A DNA stretch of 64,000 nt, from the NCBI GenBank assembly GCA_951804985.1, contig OX638130.1:80718583-80782582 (forward strand), read 5' to 3'. The number at the start of each line of letters is the position of its first letter. The first letter of the stretch is position 1. A program made the translations under genes and the position numbers. Below, piece by piece: positions 1-11,560 of this stretch. A model generated the notes under the pieces. The model was not told the origin of the DNA. It ran no database searches and was given only the letters and a program-made list of their open reading frames with translations. Source of the stretch: Dryomyza anilis (Eukaryota > Arthropoda > Insecta > Diptera > Dryomyzidae).

Positions 1-360
1 CTTCGACTCCACGCTACCATCAGCCGACATTCTCAGACCTGCCGCATAGCGTCGCGTGCGCTTCATTGGATTTCGTTCTTCCGCCTTCTCTGCTCTTCAC
101 GCTCTTTTCACTCTTTTCTGCTCTTCGTGGTATGCTTTAGTCCTTCGGAACGAGCAAATGTTCTAAAATGTTGCATGAGACCGGCTGCCAAGGCTTAATA
201 AAATGTTTTCCTGCATTTAGTTTCAACTTTTAATGAGGTGTGAGCTGCTCCAGTTTCCTTGAATGCATACAAATTCAAAATATTTTTACACAGACCACAT
301 AAAACCTCAATAATGGTTTCATTTACTTGTTTAACCCGTTTGGTGCGTCTTCACAGGTGG
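1..360 (+). other. Single-copy, GC-richer island with open frame at the left edge
   Basis: The first 198 bases have higher GC than the surrounding DNA and no stop in frame 1 until a TAA at about 196-198, giving some 65 open codons without a start. A GTATGC donor-like site lies near 130. This could be the end of an exon cut by the window edge, or a 5' UTR or regulatory stretch. The predicted peptide is rich in Ser, Arg, Cys and Phe and I recognise no domain, so coding status is doubtful. The rest of the segment is plain AT-rich DNA. Confidence 0.3.
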
Positions 361-574
361 TGTACACTGGTATGAAACTCAATTTAAAGTGGACAAAAAA
401 AAAATGGACAAAAACTTTTTAAAAATTACTTTCTGGTATTACAAAAACCTTAAGGAATGATCTATCTATTAACAAATTATAATGATACGTAAGTTGTTAT
501 AATAAATTATATTTAATATATTTTATTTTCATTCTAACTTGTATATGTAGTAAGCAAAACAGTTTGTCCCAAAT
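361..574. other. AT-rich DNA, nothing recognised
   Basis: No repeat boundary, RNA gene or credible reading frame is visible. It leads directly into the first repeat copy. Confidence 0.5.
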
Positions 575-1170
575 AGAAGTCATCTCCGGACAATTCTTTT
601 CCGGACCGTTCTTCCTCTGACAATTATTTCCCGGGAGAATTTTTCCCAGAGATACGTCTTCGCAGTGACAATACTTTCTCGAGATTATACTTACCATACT
701 TCCCCGGATAATTATTACTAAATATCCCAACATAGAAATCAGTAGATATAGAAATCATTAGTTTTTGTAGCCGCGGTAGCTCAGTGGTTAGTGCGTTGGA
801 CTGCGAGCGAAAGGTCCCCGGTTCAAGCCTGGACTGGGGCTAACAACATCTTTTCATAGAAACATTTTTCTATACCGCGCTACCTCTCAGCAGTAAATGG
901 CAAACCTACGAGAGTAAAACATTGTCTAAGAAAAGCTCTCACCCGCCGTTCGGATTCGGCAATAAACTGTAGGTCCCACCACTTTGAGTATAACTATAAC
1001 ACGCACAGCTTTAAATGGTGAGAGAGCTCGGCCTAAGTTCTTATAGGACTGTAGTGCCAAACTATTATTATTATTATTAGAAATCATTATTTATCAAGAC
1101 AATTCTTTCTCGAACACTTATTTCTCACAGAATTCTTTCCAGCAGAATTATTCTTCGAGTCAATTTTTAC
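575..1170 (-). repeat. Dispersed repeat K, copy 1, interrupted by a SINE
   Basis: The two pieces (about 575-760 and 1078-1170) are rich in GAATTCTT, TTCCC and TTTCTCGA words. Read on the minus strand they resemble the segments at about 15.69-15.87 and 38.96-39.13 kb, including a shared tail ending in GTTTTG and TTACTACAT. The SINE at 761-1077 splits this copy, so the repeat is older than the SINE insertion. No terminal inverted repeat or coding capacity was seen. Class unknown. Confidence 0.5.
761..1077 (+). mobile_element. tRNA-derived SINE, copy 1, with 12 bp target duplication
   Basis: A head resembling a tRNA gene starts at about 767. It has a pol III A box (TAGCTCAGTGGTTAG) and, about 30 bases later, a B box (GGTTCAAGCC). 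About 240 bp of unrelated body follows, ending in an ATT-repeat tail. The element is flanked by a perfect 12 bp direct repeat TAGAAATCATTA at 749-760 and 1078-1089, the mark of LINE-assisted retroposition. Three more copies lie at 12.88, 17.22 and 54.80 kb. The anticodon arm pairs poorly, so this is a SINE promoter and not a working tRNA gene. Confidence 0.9.
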
Positions 1171-3007
1171 CATTCCAATTGGACAACACAACGAAGGTGT
1201 TCTTCGTTTCCATCTCCGCTAATTTTGAGAAATATAATATTTGCGTTTTGAAAATATATGTTGTAGTCCTATTCCGCCTACAATCTGTAGCATTTCAGCA
1301 AATTTGTTTTCCTTATAGCGAAACCAATTTTCAGGTGAGGCAGTTTAAAACGGAGAAATATTTTAGAAATTATTTAACGTAAGAAAAACTAAGTTTAAAC
1401 TGTTCACAGTTTTTATAGTTTTTTATCAAAAGAAGGGGATAAAACCAATAACAATTCGTTAGTTAATATGAAATTTTAAAGATGTATGATATGTTGAATA
1501 TAGACGAAATAACTAAGTTTTATTTGAAAATGTGAAATCTGAAAAACATGCCCTAAATGGCACAACTTTTATGTACCACAATCATATTTTATGCATTATT
1601 TTTATGCACCTCCTTTTCAGTTTCGCCCCATTTCATTGCGTCATGAATGCATTCTTAATCAAGGTTATGTGGTTGCTTTGTGGTTGACATAAAATTGTAT
1701 TTTCCTCTGCTTAATTGATGCGGGCCGGATGAAGTGACTTTTCTTTTTAGTCATTTCAAACTAACCATCTATTCTAATTTACATTTTTCTGCTTGAGATT
1801 AACATAGCGTTCATGCTGGATTTAACTAAGAAATATTTTTATTTAATTTCCTGCAATACCGCTCAAGAGAAAGAAGTATTTTAAATCGTCTTTAACCGAA
1901 ATAAAATATATTTTTATAAATAAATATAGATTTTACCTAAAAATATTACTTTTTCGAAATGTATCAATAGGCTTCCTGGTCAGTTAGTTCTGTGGATCAG
2001 TTATACATTAACTAATTTGTGGTTTAAACATTATTTTAACTGAAAATCATGTTACCTGTGAATCCTAATGGTCGTTAAAATTAACTTGTTTAATTTCAGC
2101 AATATTAAGGTTTAAACTCTCTGGCCTTGAGCTTAAATTTAATTACGACTTTTTTTGAAAGTTTTCCTATGAAAATAAATGCCAAATAGCTCTATATTAA
2201 AATAAACTCCAGTTTAAAATTGTCCATAGTTACGCGTCTCTGTGTTTTTGGAACTCTGAGTTTTTGAGAAAATATCAATGATTTAAGATTTCAGATCTCT
2301 GAAGTTTTGTCTACCCGGACTATGGAGGTTTAATAATTTTTCCACATTCTACATGTATTGCTCTACCATATAAACTATAATTCCTACGTTCAAAGTGTCT
2401 TTTATATTTATTATGTTCTTCACTACAAGGATAGAACATATTTGTTTGAATATGCTTGAATGTACTTCGATAGTACATCGAAATCACAATATAAGTATTT
2501 GGAAAAATTTGAAATTACATCATAATTGAATTGTAAAATTATTTTGTTCAGATTGTAGTATTATACGATATTTAAACATAAATTGCTTTAATCGCGGATT
2601 TTTATAATGTTTCTGTGAAAAAAGATATTTTTCATCAGTACGTATGTCTGTTATTTCTGCTATTTGACACATTCAATTTTAAAAAAAGGTTCTTTAAATT
2701 ATATTATTTGGTTTTTCGGGATTTTAACTGGGTGACAACGAATTTAATATATTTAATAGAATTAGTAAAATAACTCTGCCTACTTTCAGCGGCACTCAGT
2801 AATACTCACATTAATGCTTTACACATAATTCATAACGAATTTTTGGTGGATGAATGTGTTAAATACCGTCAGTCACTGTTAATACCAGATCGAGACTGTT
2901 TGTGAAATATCCAAATAATCCGCAATTCACAGCACTTTCATATTCTTAAAATAGGAACCACAGATGGACATAAAATTATTAATTATAAATTAAAAAATGT
3001 GTAATAA
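1171..3007. other. AT-rich intergenic DNA, nothing recognised
   Basis: Long AT-rich tract with no element ends, tandem arrays or coding bias that I could support. The 67-codon frame around 1179-1382 has no recognisable motif and is probably chance. Confidence 0.5.
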
Positions 3008-3210
3008 CCCAGCAAACCAAAGGATATTTTTACGATATCGAAACGATATCGTTATATATAGATATAGATATCGAAATAGAGTTCATATTCGATAAACAAA
3101 TTTATTTTGTTCAGTAAATTTTCTTTTATGACAAAATATTTTTTTGACAAAAAAAAATTTTTCGTTTCATATCATAACGAATTCAAATTATCGTCAAATG
3201 GTTTGTAGGG
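3008..3210. mobile_element. MITE-like inverted-repeat element, family I, copy 1
   Basis: The left end reads CCCAGCAAACCAAAGGATA and the right end TATCGTCAAATGGTTTGTAGGG, which are imperfect inverted repeats around the core CAAACCA. The interior has TTACGATATCG and TTCGATAAACAAATTT words. The same ends and interior recur at about 36.90-37.13 kb, so this is a mobile family about 200-235 bp long. It is non-coding and its superfamily is not clear from the ends. Confidence 0.65.
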
Positions 3211-3509
3211 AAGTAAAAGTTTAATAGTTTTCAATATTCAAACATATATATGTTCGTAGAAACGTCTTATATTATTAATTCTAAACATAAATATATTTGA
3301 ATGAAAACAAAAATATGTTTGTATGGCATATAGTAATGCTTTGAAATACTTTTGTTTGCATAGTGTTCCAAAAATTATTGTTTTGCCTGAAAATTATGTT
3401 TGGGGGAGACCTTTTGCAGCATGTAATTCTTCATTTACATATCGTGGTTCATCATTTTATATCCGACAGAATATGATCGATGAGGCCAATACAAAAACAA
3501 GTTAAACTT

Positions 3510-3640
3510 TCAAAAAATTAATCAACTAGTTTTTATAATATCAATCAATAAACTCATAAAAGAGTATGCAATAAATGTAAATGTATTTGCTTAATTTTAC
3601 TTCTACAACGACGATATAATAGGTATAAATATGGTTTCTG
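3510..3640 (+). repeat. Dispersed repeat L, copy 1
   Basis: Contains TTCTACAACGACGATATA preceded by an AT-rich block with AATATCAATCAATAAACTC. Closely similar sequence occurs at about 44.08-44.26 and 52.33-52.45 kb. The best conserved core is the CTACAACGACGATAT word. There are no clear ends or coding content, so I cannot say which element it belongs to. Confidence 0.5.
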
Positions 3641-4080
3641 TGGCACAATAACTCGTTTTGTTGTCGGAAGTAATATTGTCACAAAACTGTTTTAACCGCC
3701 GCGTACTACATACTACACACATATGTTCGCTTATCTGCTAAAATATGCTGGCGCAAAATGTTTAGGTACGTGCTAAAATATCTCCCCTGGCCACAGAAAT
3801 ATGTATATGGTAATTGCAGTGTAACTGAAATTCAGTACAAATTCAGATTCACGCGAATTTCGTAATAAAACAAACCACAAACGACTCCGCCTCGTGCGTG
3901 TATTTTATGCATGTAGGAAGGAAGCACATTGTTTATCTGCCATGACCAGGGAGTGGGTCGACACCAACATCCTGCGTGTTGAATGTTGTTACAAAACGCG
4001 CTTGTAGGCTGCCATGGTCAACACATTAGCGATCTGCAAGCCATAATTCATAATATACAACAGCGAGTTACTGTGAAGCA
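3641..4080. other. Single-copy, higher-GC non-coding island
   Basis: Base composition is closer to 45% GC than in the flanks, and I saw no copies elsewhere in the window. Two related words, GCCATGACCA and GCCATGGTCA, lie about 70 bp apart. No credible reading frame is present. It looks like ancestral host sequence, possibly regulatory, but function cannot be told from sequence alone. Confidence 0.35.
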
Positions 4081-4506
4081 AACCACTAAAATTTAAATAG
4101 TTTTTGATTTTAATTTAATAAATTATATACTACAGATTGGTGTGCATTAAGTACCAAAGTGCCAAAATTCTCATAATACATATTGAAGGACATCATTAAT
4201 ATCGATTTGGGCAAATTCAGCACAGTGTACGACTTTAACACATTTTGGTCGACATGAAAATTGACTATGCAAATAACCGGTTACAGTACACATTGCTACA
4301 TAACACAAAATTAAGAATTACAATTTTTATTCCAAGTACCGTATTTTAAATAAAATTACCGAATAATAATATTAAGAATTTACTTGGTTTAAACTTTTTC
4401 AAATTTTTAAAGCGTGTATAATTCCTAATCAAAACGGCAGACAGATAACAGACAGATAGATAACAAGGATTTTAATCTGGAACACAGAAAAAAAAATAAT
4501 CAACGT

Positions 4507-4778
4507 AAATATAGCAACAGATATTAATTGCATGTATTGGTCAGTCCAACAACGAAATTCAGTAATTTAATGAAAACATTTGTTAATCGTCGGCGCAGTT
4601 TTAGCAATTATATTGGCTAAAACTGCGCCGACTAAATAATTTGCTGCATTAACGAACAAATATACATATTAGCAAAAACAATTGCTGAATAAACTACGAA
4701 CAGCAAATGTTTTCATTAAATTAATGTATTTCATTGCTGTATTGTTTAATGCATGCATTAATATCGGTTGCTATATTT
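4507..4778. mobile_element. Nested palindromic element (272 bp)
   Basis: The outer arms (4507-4534 and 4752-4778) are near-perfect inverted repeats ending in AAATATAGCAAC. An inner pair, TTTAATGAAAACATTTG and CAAATGTTTTCATTAAA, is exact. The centre is a perfect 17 bp hairpin, GTCGGCGCAGTTTTAGC at 4589-4605 facing its complement at 4616-4632 across a 10 bp loop. Three layers of symmetry suggest a MITE or foldback element. No obvious target duplication was found and there is no coding capacity. Confidence 0.7.
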
Positions 4779-5093
4779 GTGAATAAAACCTATCATTTCT
4801 GGTTGATTTCGGTCTCCTGATTCTTGCCTATACGTCGAGATTTTGCAAAAAATGCCGTGTTAGGTACTTTATATCGCAAATTATCGCACGGTTTCGACTT
4901 GTTTCAGATGTAAACTTTATCATAACATAAATATGAACCTTCGCAATGTTTTTTCTGTCAAAATTTCGAAAAAATGTTTTAAACTTTATCTTACTGAAAT
5001 TTTTCGGAATTTTTTTTTTTAATTTGGATATGAAATATTTGATTTTAATGGAGGAAAATGCTCGTAGATATGCATTAATACTGAAATAATAAT

Positions 5094-5489
5094 TATTTGC
5101 ATGTGATGTCCGCATTATGGGGAAATCTGATAGGGAAAATATGCACTGCGCAATCATCTGGTGTGTATTTGATTCGGAAGGCTTAAAATATATTTCGTGA
5201 CGCATTACACCATTTTAATTGATACTGAGAAAATTTTAAATGAAATTGAGATTTTCCATTTGAAATCGATAAAATTCTAAACTAAATTGAGATTTTACAG
5301 TTGAAATTGAGAAAATGCTAAAATAAATTAATATTTTTCCATTTGAAATTTAATTCACAGGCGAAGGCGGTTGTGTCAAACCTTTTTTAACCCTTTTAAG
5401 CCTTCCGAATCAAAAACACACCAGATGATTGCGCAGTTCATATTTTTCCAATCATGTTTTCCCATAATGCGGACATCACATGCAAATAA
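5094..5489. mobile_element. Foldback element, family M, copy 1, with about 92 bp arms
   Basis: The left arm at 5094-5185 and right arm at 5397-5489 are inverted copies of each other, sharing GATGTCCGCATTAT, GCGCAATCATCTGGTGTG and GATTCGGAAGGCTTA. Between them lies a short array built on AAATTGAGATTTTCCATTTG (about 5217-5350). A larger array of the same repeat unit sits at 43.63-44.07 kb. Long arms with short internal repeats are typical of foldback transposons. There is no transposase frame. Confidence 0.75.
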
Positions 5490-5754
5490 CGTTGTTTGTT
5501 TTTGCACCTAGTCCCACCACAATATATCAGTAAGACATTGTATATTGCTGCGAGTATTTCCAACCATTTTTATGAAATATTTCATACACAAACATTAAAA
5601 AATATTTTAAAAAAATGTCAGTAAATTTTTTTTCAAAAATTTGACAGCTAAAACATTGCAAACATAAATTTTAAAAAATAATTAGGAGAGCTTAGATAAT
5701 TGTGATAAATTACTCTCTAGACACACTTTTTAGGTAACACAATTTTCTTTTTGA

Positions 5755-5872
5755 TTTTTTGCAAAAACAATATCTGGATCAGTGATGCCAACTCATATTT
5801 TCATTTTCCCCGATATTCTTAGCCAAATTCCCCAATTGACTATAAAATTCTCCGCACAAATGTAATTTAAAT
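5755..5872 (+). repeat. Dispersed repeat N, plus-strand copy
   Basis: Carries TTTTTTGCAAAAACAATATC, GGATCAGTGATGCCAACT and, further on, AAATTCTCCGCACAAATGTAA. These words recur on the minus strand at 6977-7185 but in a different order, so the two are not simple terminal repeats of one element. Likely two copies of one old element. Confidence 0.5.
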
Positions 5873-6359
5873 ACCCTGAGAATAAAATAAAAAGAATAAA
5901 ATCGAAATAATCCATAGAACAAATATTGCGCAATATGTTATTCATTTAATATTAATTTCTCTAATTTTCGTATAAAATTTATCAGTCATTATAAATTGAG
6001 AAAAATTATTAGTAATTACCAAGTGGTGCTATATTTATTAATTAAGGTCCAGTTTTTCTATGAAAGTTTAATCTTAGCTTAAATAAATATTTCAAAAGTC
6101 TATTGTTCCAAATTAACATGTCCAAATTTCTTTAAACTTTACAGACAGATAGATAGACAATTAGTACTCAGTTAATATGCAATTTAAATATATGTGAAAT
6201 ATTGACTATAATGTGACTGAAAAAATGCATCATATTAAACCAATTAATTATATAAAACTTGGTTTAAAATAGTACTGAAACTGGGCAAGATAAAAATATT
6301 TTTGAATAGAAGCAAACTATTTCGAAAATAAAATTTAACCATTTTAAGACCTGTATAAA

Positions 6360-6495
6360 CAAATGTGTCTTTGACATTTTTGTCTTTGATATTTTTAGTT
6401 TCGAAATTTTTAATTCCCAATAATCGAAATCTTTAAAATACTGAAAACAACATTTTTTCAACTATTAAGGGGCATGTCAAATGTGCGGGTCTGGT
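6360..6495. repeat. Fragment of a TGTCGAAA-type foldback arm
   Basis: Short units such as TTTGACATTTTTGTC and TTTCGAAATTTTTAATT recur, followed by GCGGGTCTGGTA. The same arrangement, including the GGGTCTGGTACGATA end on the opposite strand, forms the arm of the foldback at 44.93-45.90 kb. This is a partial arm without its partner. Confidence 0.45.
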
Positions 6496-6555
6496 AAAAA
6501 GTTATTCTATATTCAAAAACATAACATCAGATGCATTCAAAAAATGTTAAAAGAA

Positions 6556-6626
6556 TTTATCTAGATCTATTTATCTAGATCTATTTATCTAGATCCATTT
6601 ATCTAGATTTATTTATCTAGATCTAT
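6556..6626. repeat. 14 bp tandem repeat, about five units
   Basis: The unit CTAGATCTATTTAT is repeated about five times with one or two substitutions. It is a short minisatellite in otherwise AT-rich DNA. Confidence 0.85.
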
Positions 6627-6976
6627 CATATTTAATAGATTGAGTTAAATTAAAGCCAAATTATGATCTTTAACATGATTGGAATACAGATGTATGCACC
6701 AGTTTTCAATCGAATCTGATTTTACCTGCAAGATTCTAACCAAACGATTTTGAATTTATTATTTTCCAAACGATTTGAAAGCGTTGAAATCAAAATTTGC
6801 TGTTTAAATTCATTTCAAAAATTATTTATTTACTAAGATATCGAATCTAAAAGTAAATAAGTTTGTTTTAAAATTTTCATATGAAATTCGATCAAAAGTT
6901 GGAATATGCCCTATGTTCCAATCCTTAAAATGTAACAGATCCCTCGACAAATGTGGACCATTATCCAATAAGACTA

Positions 6977-7185
6977 AAATTCCCCACAAATTGGGGAATT
7001 CTCCTGCAGTTGGCATCACTGATCTGGATACAGTTTTTTGCAAATTTTTGCCTTTTTGCAACTTTGACTAGATTTTGCATAATATCGACGTATAGGGCAA
7101 ATTCTGAGTACGCAGCAAAAATCAGGTGACCGAAATCTACCGGAAATGATAAGTTACATTTCTGTGGAGAATTTTGGTAAAACAG
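6977..7185 (-). repeat. Dispersed repeat N, minus-strand copy
   Basis: On the minus strand it reads AATTCTCCACAGAAATGTAAC and, after an insertion, TTTGCAAAAAACTGTATCC and AGATCAGTGATGCCAACT. The block order differs from the copy at 5755. A local palindrome, AATTCCCCAATTTGTGGGGAATT apart from its centre, lies at about 6978-7001. No element ends could be fixed. Confidence 0.45.
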
Positions 7186-7189
7186 TGTA

Positions 7190-9043
7190 ATTTTAAACTT
7201 ACAGAAAACCATTCATCAATAATTTTTAGTCGTATAACTTTAAAAAATTTTAAATTTTAACATTAAATTTATAAACCCTCTATTACAGTATAGTGAAAAA
7301 TAATTCTATGATTTGTATTAATCGAAATATCGTATTACTTATTTGGTTAAATTAAATATAATATTTAAATACATCCTGTAAATGGTCTAAAATGCATAAA
7401 TTTAGATAATAATACTTCATTATTTCACTGTGTATTCGCCAATCAATAATTGGAACTGGATTAATTTGATGATTAAATTCTTGAGCAATTCCCTGCGTAG
7501 ACGAACAGACAGTTTTTCCCCATAGCATCGAATTTCTCCTCATGGAAAATTCATAATCAATGATTCTGTAAAGTATAATAAAAAAAAAATGGCAAACATA
7601 CACATTTCTTCTTCATTCTTATGAAAAATTAAAAAAAAAGACGCTTGTCATCTAAAAGTAAGGTGCTCCAAACCAATTCAAATACCCTACACCCAACAAC
7701 CAAAACAATGACTTAATTGGATAATTTAAACAGGTACTGGAATAAATATATTAATATTATTTTTGTGAATTAGTCTTAGTTTAGTTTTTATGTTTAAAAT
7801 TTTAGCAATTAGAACCGATTAGGCTACATTGTTGAACTTTTTTTTATTAACGTTAGAAAGTTTAGAGGCATCGAGGGTCTACGAGATATGACAGACTGGG
7901 TACTGTCTGTGAAATTACAATATTGTGTTGATTTATATGAAGAGAATTTCAAATATCGATATATCATATATGATTTGAGAGAGCATTGAAATCTGAACTG
8001 CTCTGCATGTCAGAGTTCTCTGGTTTTAATGGAATTTCTTACATTTGTTATTAAATCTTTAATTTATGGGCAATAAAGAGTGAAGCACAGTGTTCCAAAA
8101 TTGAAAAAAACTCGAACATTCAAAATATCGTCTATTTGGATTAAAGATATGCAAAAGTGTGATTTAAGTATGTGTGATTTGGTATAAAAATTGCAATGGT
8201 CTGACCATTTTTTTTTTAGAAATAGTTTCAATATTTTTTAATTTGTCACGATTTATAGGAAATTCTTTTAAACAGAACAATATTAAAAGAAAGATAATAA
8301 CGCAGATGAAGGAGAAGATTCAGACATTTATGAAGAATACCAAGAGTTTCAATCTTTTAATAGTCCCTATTTCATTTTAAATTAAAAAGCGCATATTTTA
8401 AATATAAGTTAGCTTTTTTTGCAAAATCAATTATTTGCTAAATTTAAAAACTGATTTGAAAAGCTCCCACATTTGGCAACAAAACTGCATTAAAAGTTTA
8501 GGTTCACAATGCGGCACACTTAAAAATTTTAAACTTTTAAAAATTTGATATAAGAGAGTTTATGGTTAATCGTTTTTCTGCTGGGACAATTTAATTACAT
8601 AAAATGTACCAACTTAACTGAAACCATAATATATACGTGTGATATGTATCCGTATTATGATTGAGTGTCTTTCTGTGTTTATTGTTCTTGAAATGTTTTG
8701 TTTGTCTTTCTGCATTGTTTACGTTAATAAGTGGCCCTTTGTGATGTTACCTTTTAGCTTGCGTAAATTACTTCGCTAGGTGCGAAGGTATTGCAACTTT
8801 GGATTGAGAAACAAATATTGTGTATACTAAAAAAAAAACTTCGTGCTTTAATGGTATTTAAAAGGGATGTTTTGAAGCTCTGTAAAAACACAGCATTCAC
8901 ATTGACTAAACATCAGAATTCGTATTTGTTCCCGTATTGGCGCATCTTTGCGAATGTTTGATTTTTATTAAAAATCAAAACAATTAATTAAGATTTTGTA
9001 TATTTATTAAATTATGAATTAATTTATTATGTTTTTTTACGAT
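7190..9043. other. AT-rich intergenic DNA, nothing recognised
   Basis: No repeat boundary, RNA gene or credible coding stretch was found. The 83-codon minus frame at 7352-7603 and the 68-codon frame at 8174-8380 show no domain and reflect base composition. Confidence 0.45.
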
Positions 9044-9115
9044 TAGCGTCGTTTGCTCAGTTGTTTAGTGCGATGGAATTCGAGCAGGAAGGTCGCTGGC
9101 TCGAATCATCGTGAC
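9044..9115 (+). repeat. Diverged tRNA-like sequence (SINE head or tRNA pseudogene)
   Basis: It has an A-box-like TTGCTCAGTTGTTTAG and, about 30 bases on, a B-box-like GCTCGAATCAT in tRNA spacing. The acceptor and anticodon arms do not pair convincingly. It differs from the four-copy SINE family in sequence, so it is a separate SINE head or a decayed tRNA copy. Confidence 0.45.
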
Positions 9116-9931
9116 TGAACATAAAAAAATAGAAACTGTCTATGATAAAATGATAAATTTTTCGAACAAAATTACATATTTTTCTTAATTTTAAATTTAG
9201 TTATTCACTATTACATAAATAAAAGAGCAACTATGAATAATCTGTAACAATTTTTCCTATGACATCAGTAGTTTAAGAGATTTGAGTTTTCAAAAAGGAC
9301 ACAAATTACATTCCATTCATAAATATAGAAAATACATATTGGAACATTACTATAATATCCTTTCAATTTCTTAAAACATTATTTAGTATTTGAATAAATA
9401 CACCACCTAACGAAAAAGTAGCCTCCGGTTTGCTATGATTTACAAGAAAATCGTAGTACCATTTTCGTCAGAATTTTATTTGTTGGATTTTAAGTGCTTT
9501 GCGTTTCATATTATAACTTACCATTAACGCACTATTTAAAGTTTACATTTACAAAGTTTTATAACTATAATGTGCAAAAAATTAATAAAATATCATAATT
9601 CCATATAATGATCAACATTTCCTAAAATTTAACTTCAAACATTGTTATTTTCCGGCATATTATGTCATGTTAATAATTTGATATGACTTAAACCTGGTGA
9701 TATCCTTCATTCGCACTAATCTTTTTTGATCCCTATCAATGAAAAAAAAAAATCATTCATCCAAAAATTGTAAGAAATATATTTCAATCTCCCTAACTTC
9801 AAACATTCACTGATTTTCTTGATCGTCCAAATATCGGCTCCGGATTTTGAGAAATCACATGTCAAAAATTATCATTTTCATTTTAATCATAAATGTTTGC
9901 ATTTCTTTATATATTTCGTTCGCGCTAACAT
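9116..9931. other. AT-rich intergenic DNA, nothing recognised
   Basis: No repeat unit, element end or coding signal was identified. Confidence 0.45.
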
Positions 9932-9934
9932 TTA

Positions 9935-11142
9935 GGAGCCTATTATGATTAGCGAAGCGAATGTACTTGGCGAAGCGAACGCTTTGGCGAAGCGAACGCA
10001 ATTTGGCGAATGAACTGGCGAATGTACTAATTTTTATGGTTTCAAAAGTGAGCAACACTTACAACATTGACGGATAAAATGACGCAATTCAGAGTTGAAA
10101 AAAATAGTATCATGTTGCGTGCTTTTAGTACTGCCTTTTTTTTAGAACAGATACTATTTTATCTTAATATCTTTTTTTTTATTAAAAACCCATTTAATAT
10201 TATTTATGGTTTAAAAAACGTTAACTCGATTCAGAACAATAATACATTTTCGGTTTTTTGTTATTTTTTGTCTATAAAAAATTAAAAAGTATCCAAATAA
10301 ACTTCGGAACAATTCAAATTAGTTAAAATTTACAGTAAAATATGTTTTTAAATTTTAATATTGGAATTATTTTTACATAAAAATAAATACTTTTTATTAA
10401 AAAAAGTAGTTTTTTTTATTTGGAGCAATACTTCTTTTATTTTAATTTAAAGAAACCCCAGAGTTTCAAAACAGCCTCTGTGAATTTACTTGTTTAGAAA
10501 AATAATAAAAATGTTCCAAAAAAACGATGAGCCCAACGCAATCAAAGAAGAACGCTTTAAACAGAAGCCAATGCGGTGTGCAGAAAGCTGGAGCGACGAC
10601 GACGAGGAAGACTATAATAAGTTACAGTGATGGTGGTCTGTCCTCCGAAGCATTCATCTGTGGCACAAATAACTTCGCGCGATGAACTAAGCTGCATCCT
10701 CAGCAGCAGTCGGAGCAGTTCCAGACATTTTTTTTTATTAGTGTTTAGTTTAAAATCAAAATAAAAAGTGTGAAAAAAATTGTTTTTTTTACGTTTATTA
10801 GTTAGGCCACAAAAACTCAACATTATAGACATCCTTTTCGAAAAACTAAGGATAAAAAAAATTGAAAATCAGAAAAAGCCTAATAAACAAAAGCACAGAA
10901 TAAAAAGAAATGAAAAAATCAAAAGAAAAACTGAAAAACAATAGATAAAGATAAGTTCGCCGATTCGTCACATGAACTGTTGATTTTGACACTTGAAGCG
11001 AATGAAAATCGGTAGAGTGTTGCATGTTTTTTTACGTTCGCTTGACTTTTCCCGTTTTTTGGCGAATAAAGTCTGGCGAATGTACGCCGTAATAGCTTTA
11101 TGGACGTTCGCTTCGCCAAAATCGCTAATCATAATAGGGCCC
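9935..11142. mobile_element. Harbinger-like element with TTA target duplication
   Basis: The ends are inverted repeats. The left reads GGAGCCTATTATGATTAGCG and the right, on the minus strand, GGGCCCTATTATGATTAGCG, followed on both sides by GCGAAGCGAA-type subterminal repeats. TTA flanks both ends (9932-9934 and 11143-11145). Termini starting with GG and a 3 bp TWA target fit the PIF/Harbinger superfamily, though this is inferred from ends alone. The 1.2 kb interior has no transposase, but contains a short acidic open frame at 10511. Confidence 0.6.
10511..10630 (+). pseudogene. Short acidic reading frame inside the Harbinger-like element
   Basis: An ATG in an A-rich context opens 39 codons, including the acidic run SWSDDDEEDYN, and ends at TGA (10628-10630). 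Local GC is far above the element average. A +1 frame continues open with SDGGLSSEAFICGTNN for about 19 more codons, and a third frame then stays open through a Ser-rich stretch to about 10760. This staircase suggests a once longer protein broken by small indels, or a captured host exon. An overlapping 91-codon minus frame exists and could be the true one. I do not recognise the protein. Confidence 0.35.
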
Positions 11143-11214
11143 TTATAATCAATATCAATGTTGGCAAAATTGGATAAAAAAATATTGGATTTAAAAAAAA
11201 TTACAAAGAAATTC

Positions 11215-11560
11215 TACAAATTTAAATATTTATTCAGACATATTGGGAAACAATAGAAAACATCATTTATGTATTTATAATTCTGATACGATTTATGATA
11301 TTTAAATACATATGGTTTGATGTACAAAATTCATCAATATGATGTACACTTGTTCATTAATGTGATGAAATGGAGTCTTGGCATAATAAGAAATTAAATA
11401 TTATAAAACTTATAATATTTATTAATACAAAATGTGTAAATAGAGACAAATATTAGTTTCAAATAGGATGTTAAAAAATATTGAAAATTAAACATTAAAA
11501 AACGCCATTTTAATTCAATGAATGAATTCATCAAAATGATGAATACTGGTTGTTGGTAGA
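11215..11560. repeat. ATGAAT/TTCAT-rich repeat segment
   Basis: Repeated words such as AAAATTCATCAATATGATG and GAATTCATCAAAATGATGAA match the ends of the TA-flanked element at 30.38-31.06 kb and the fragment at 33.80-33.98 kb. The copy is diverged and its ends are not certain. Confidence 0.4.

Noticed and set aside
767..839. Functional tRNA genes at 0.77, 12.88, 17.5 and 55.1 kb
   Set aside because: A and B boxes are good but the anticodon arm pairs poorly, and each is followed by the same SINE body and tail.
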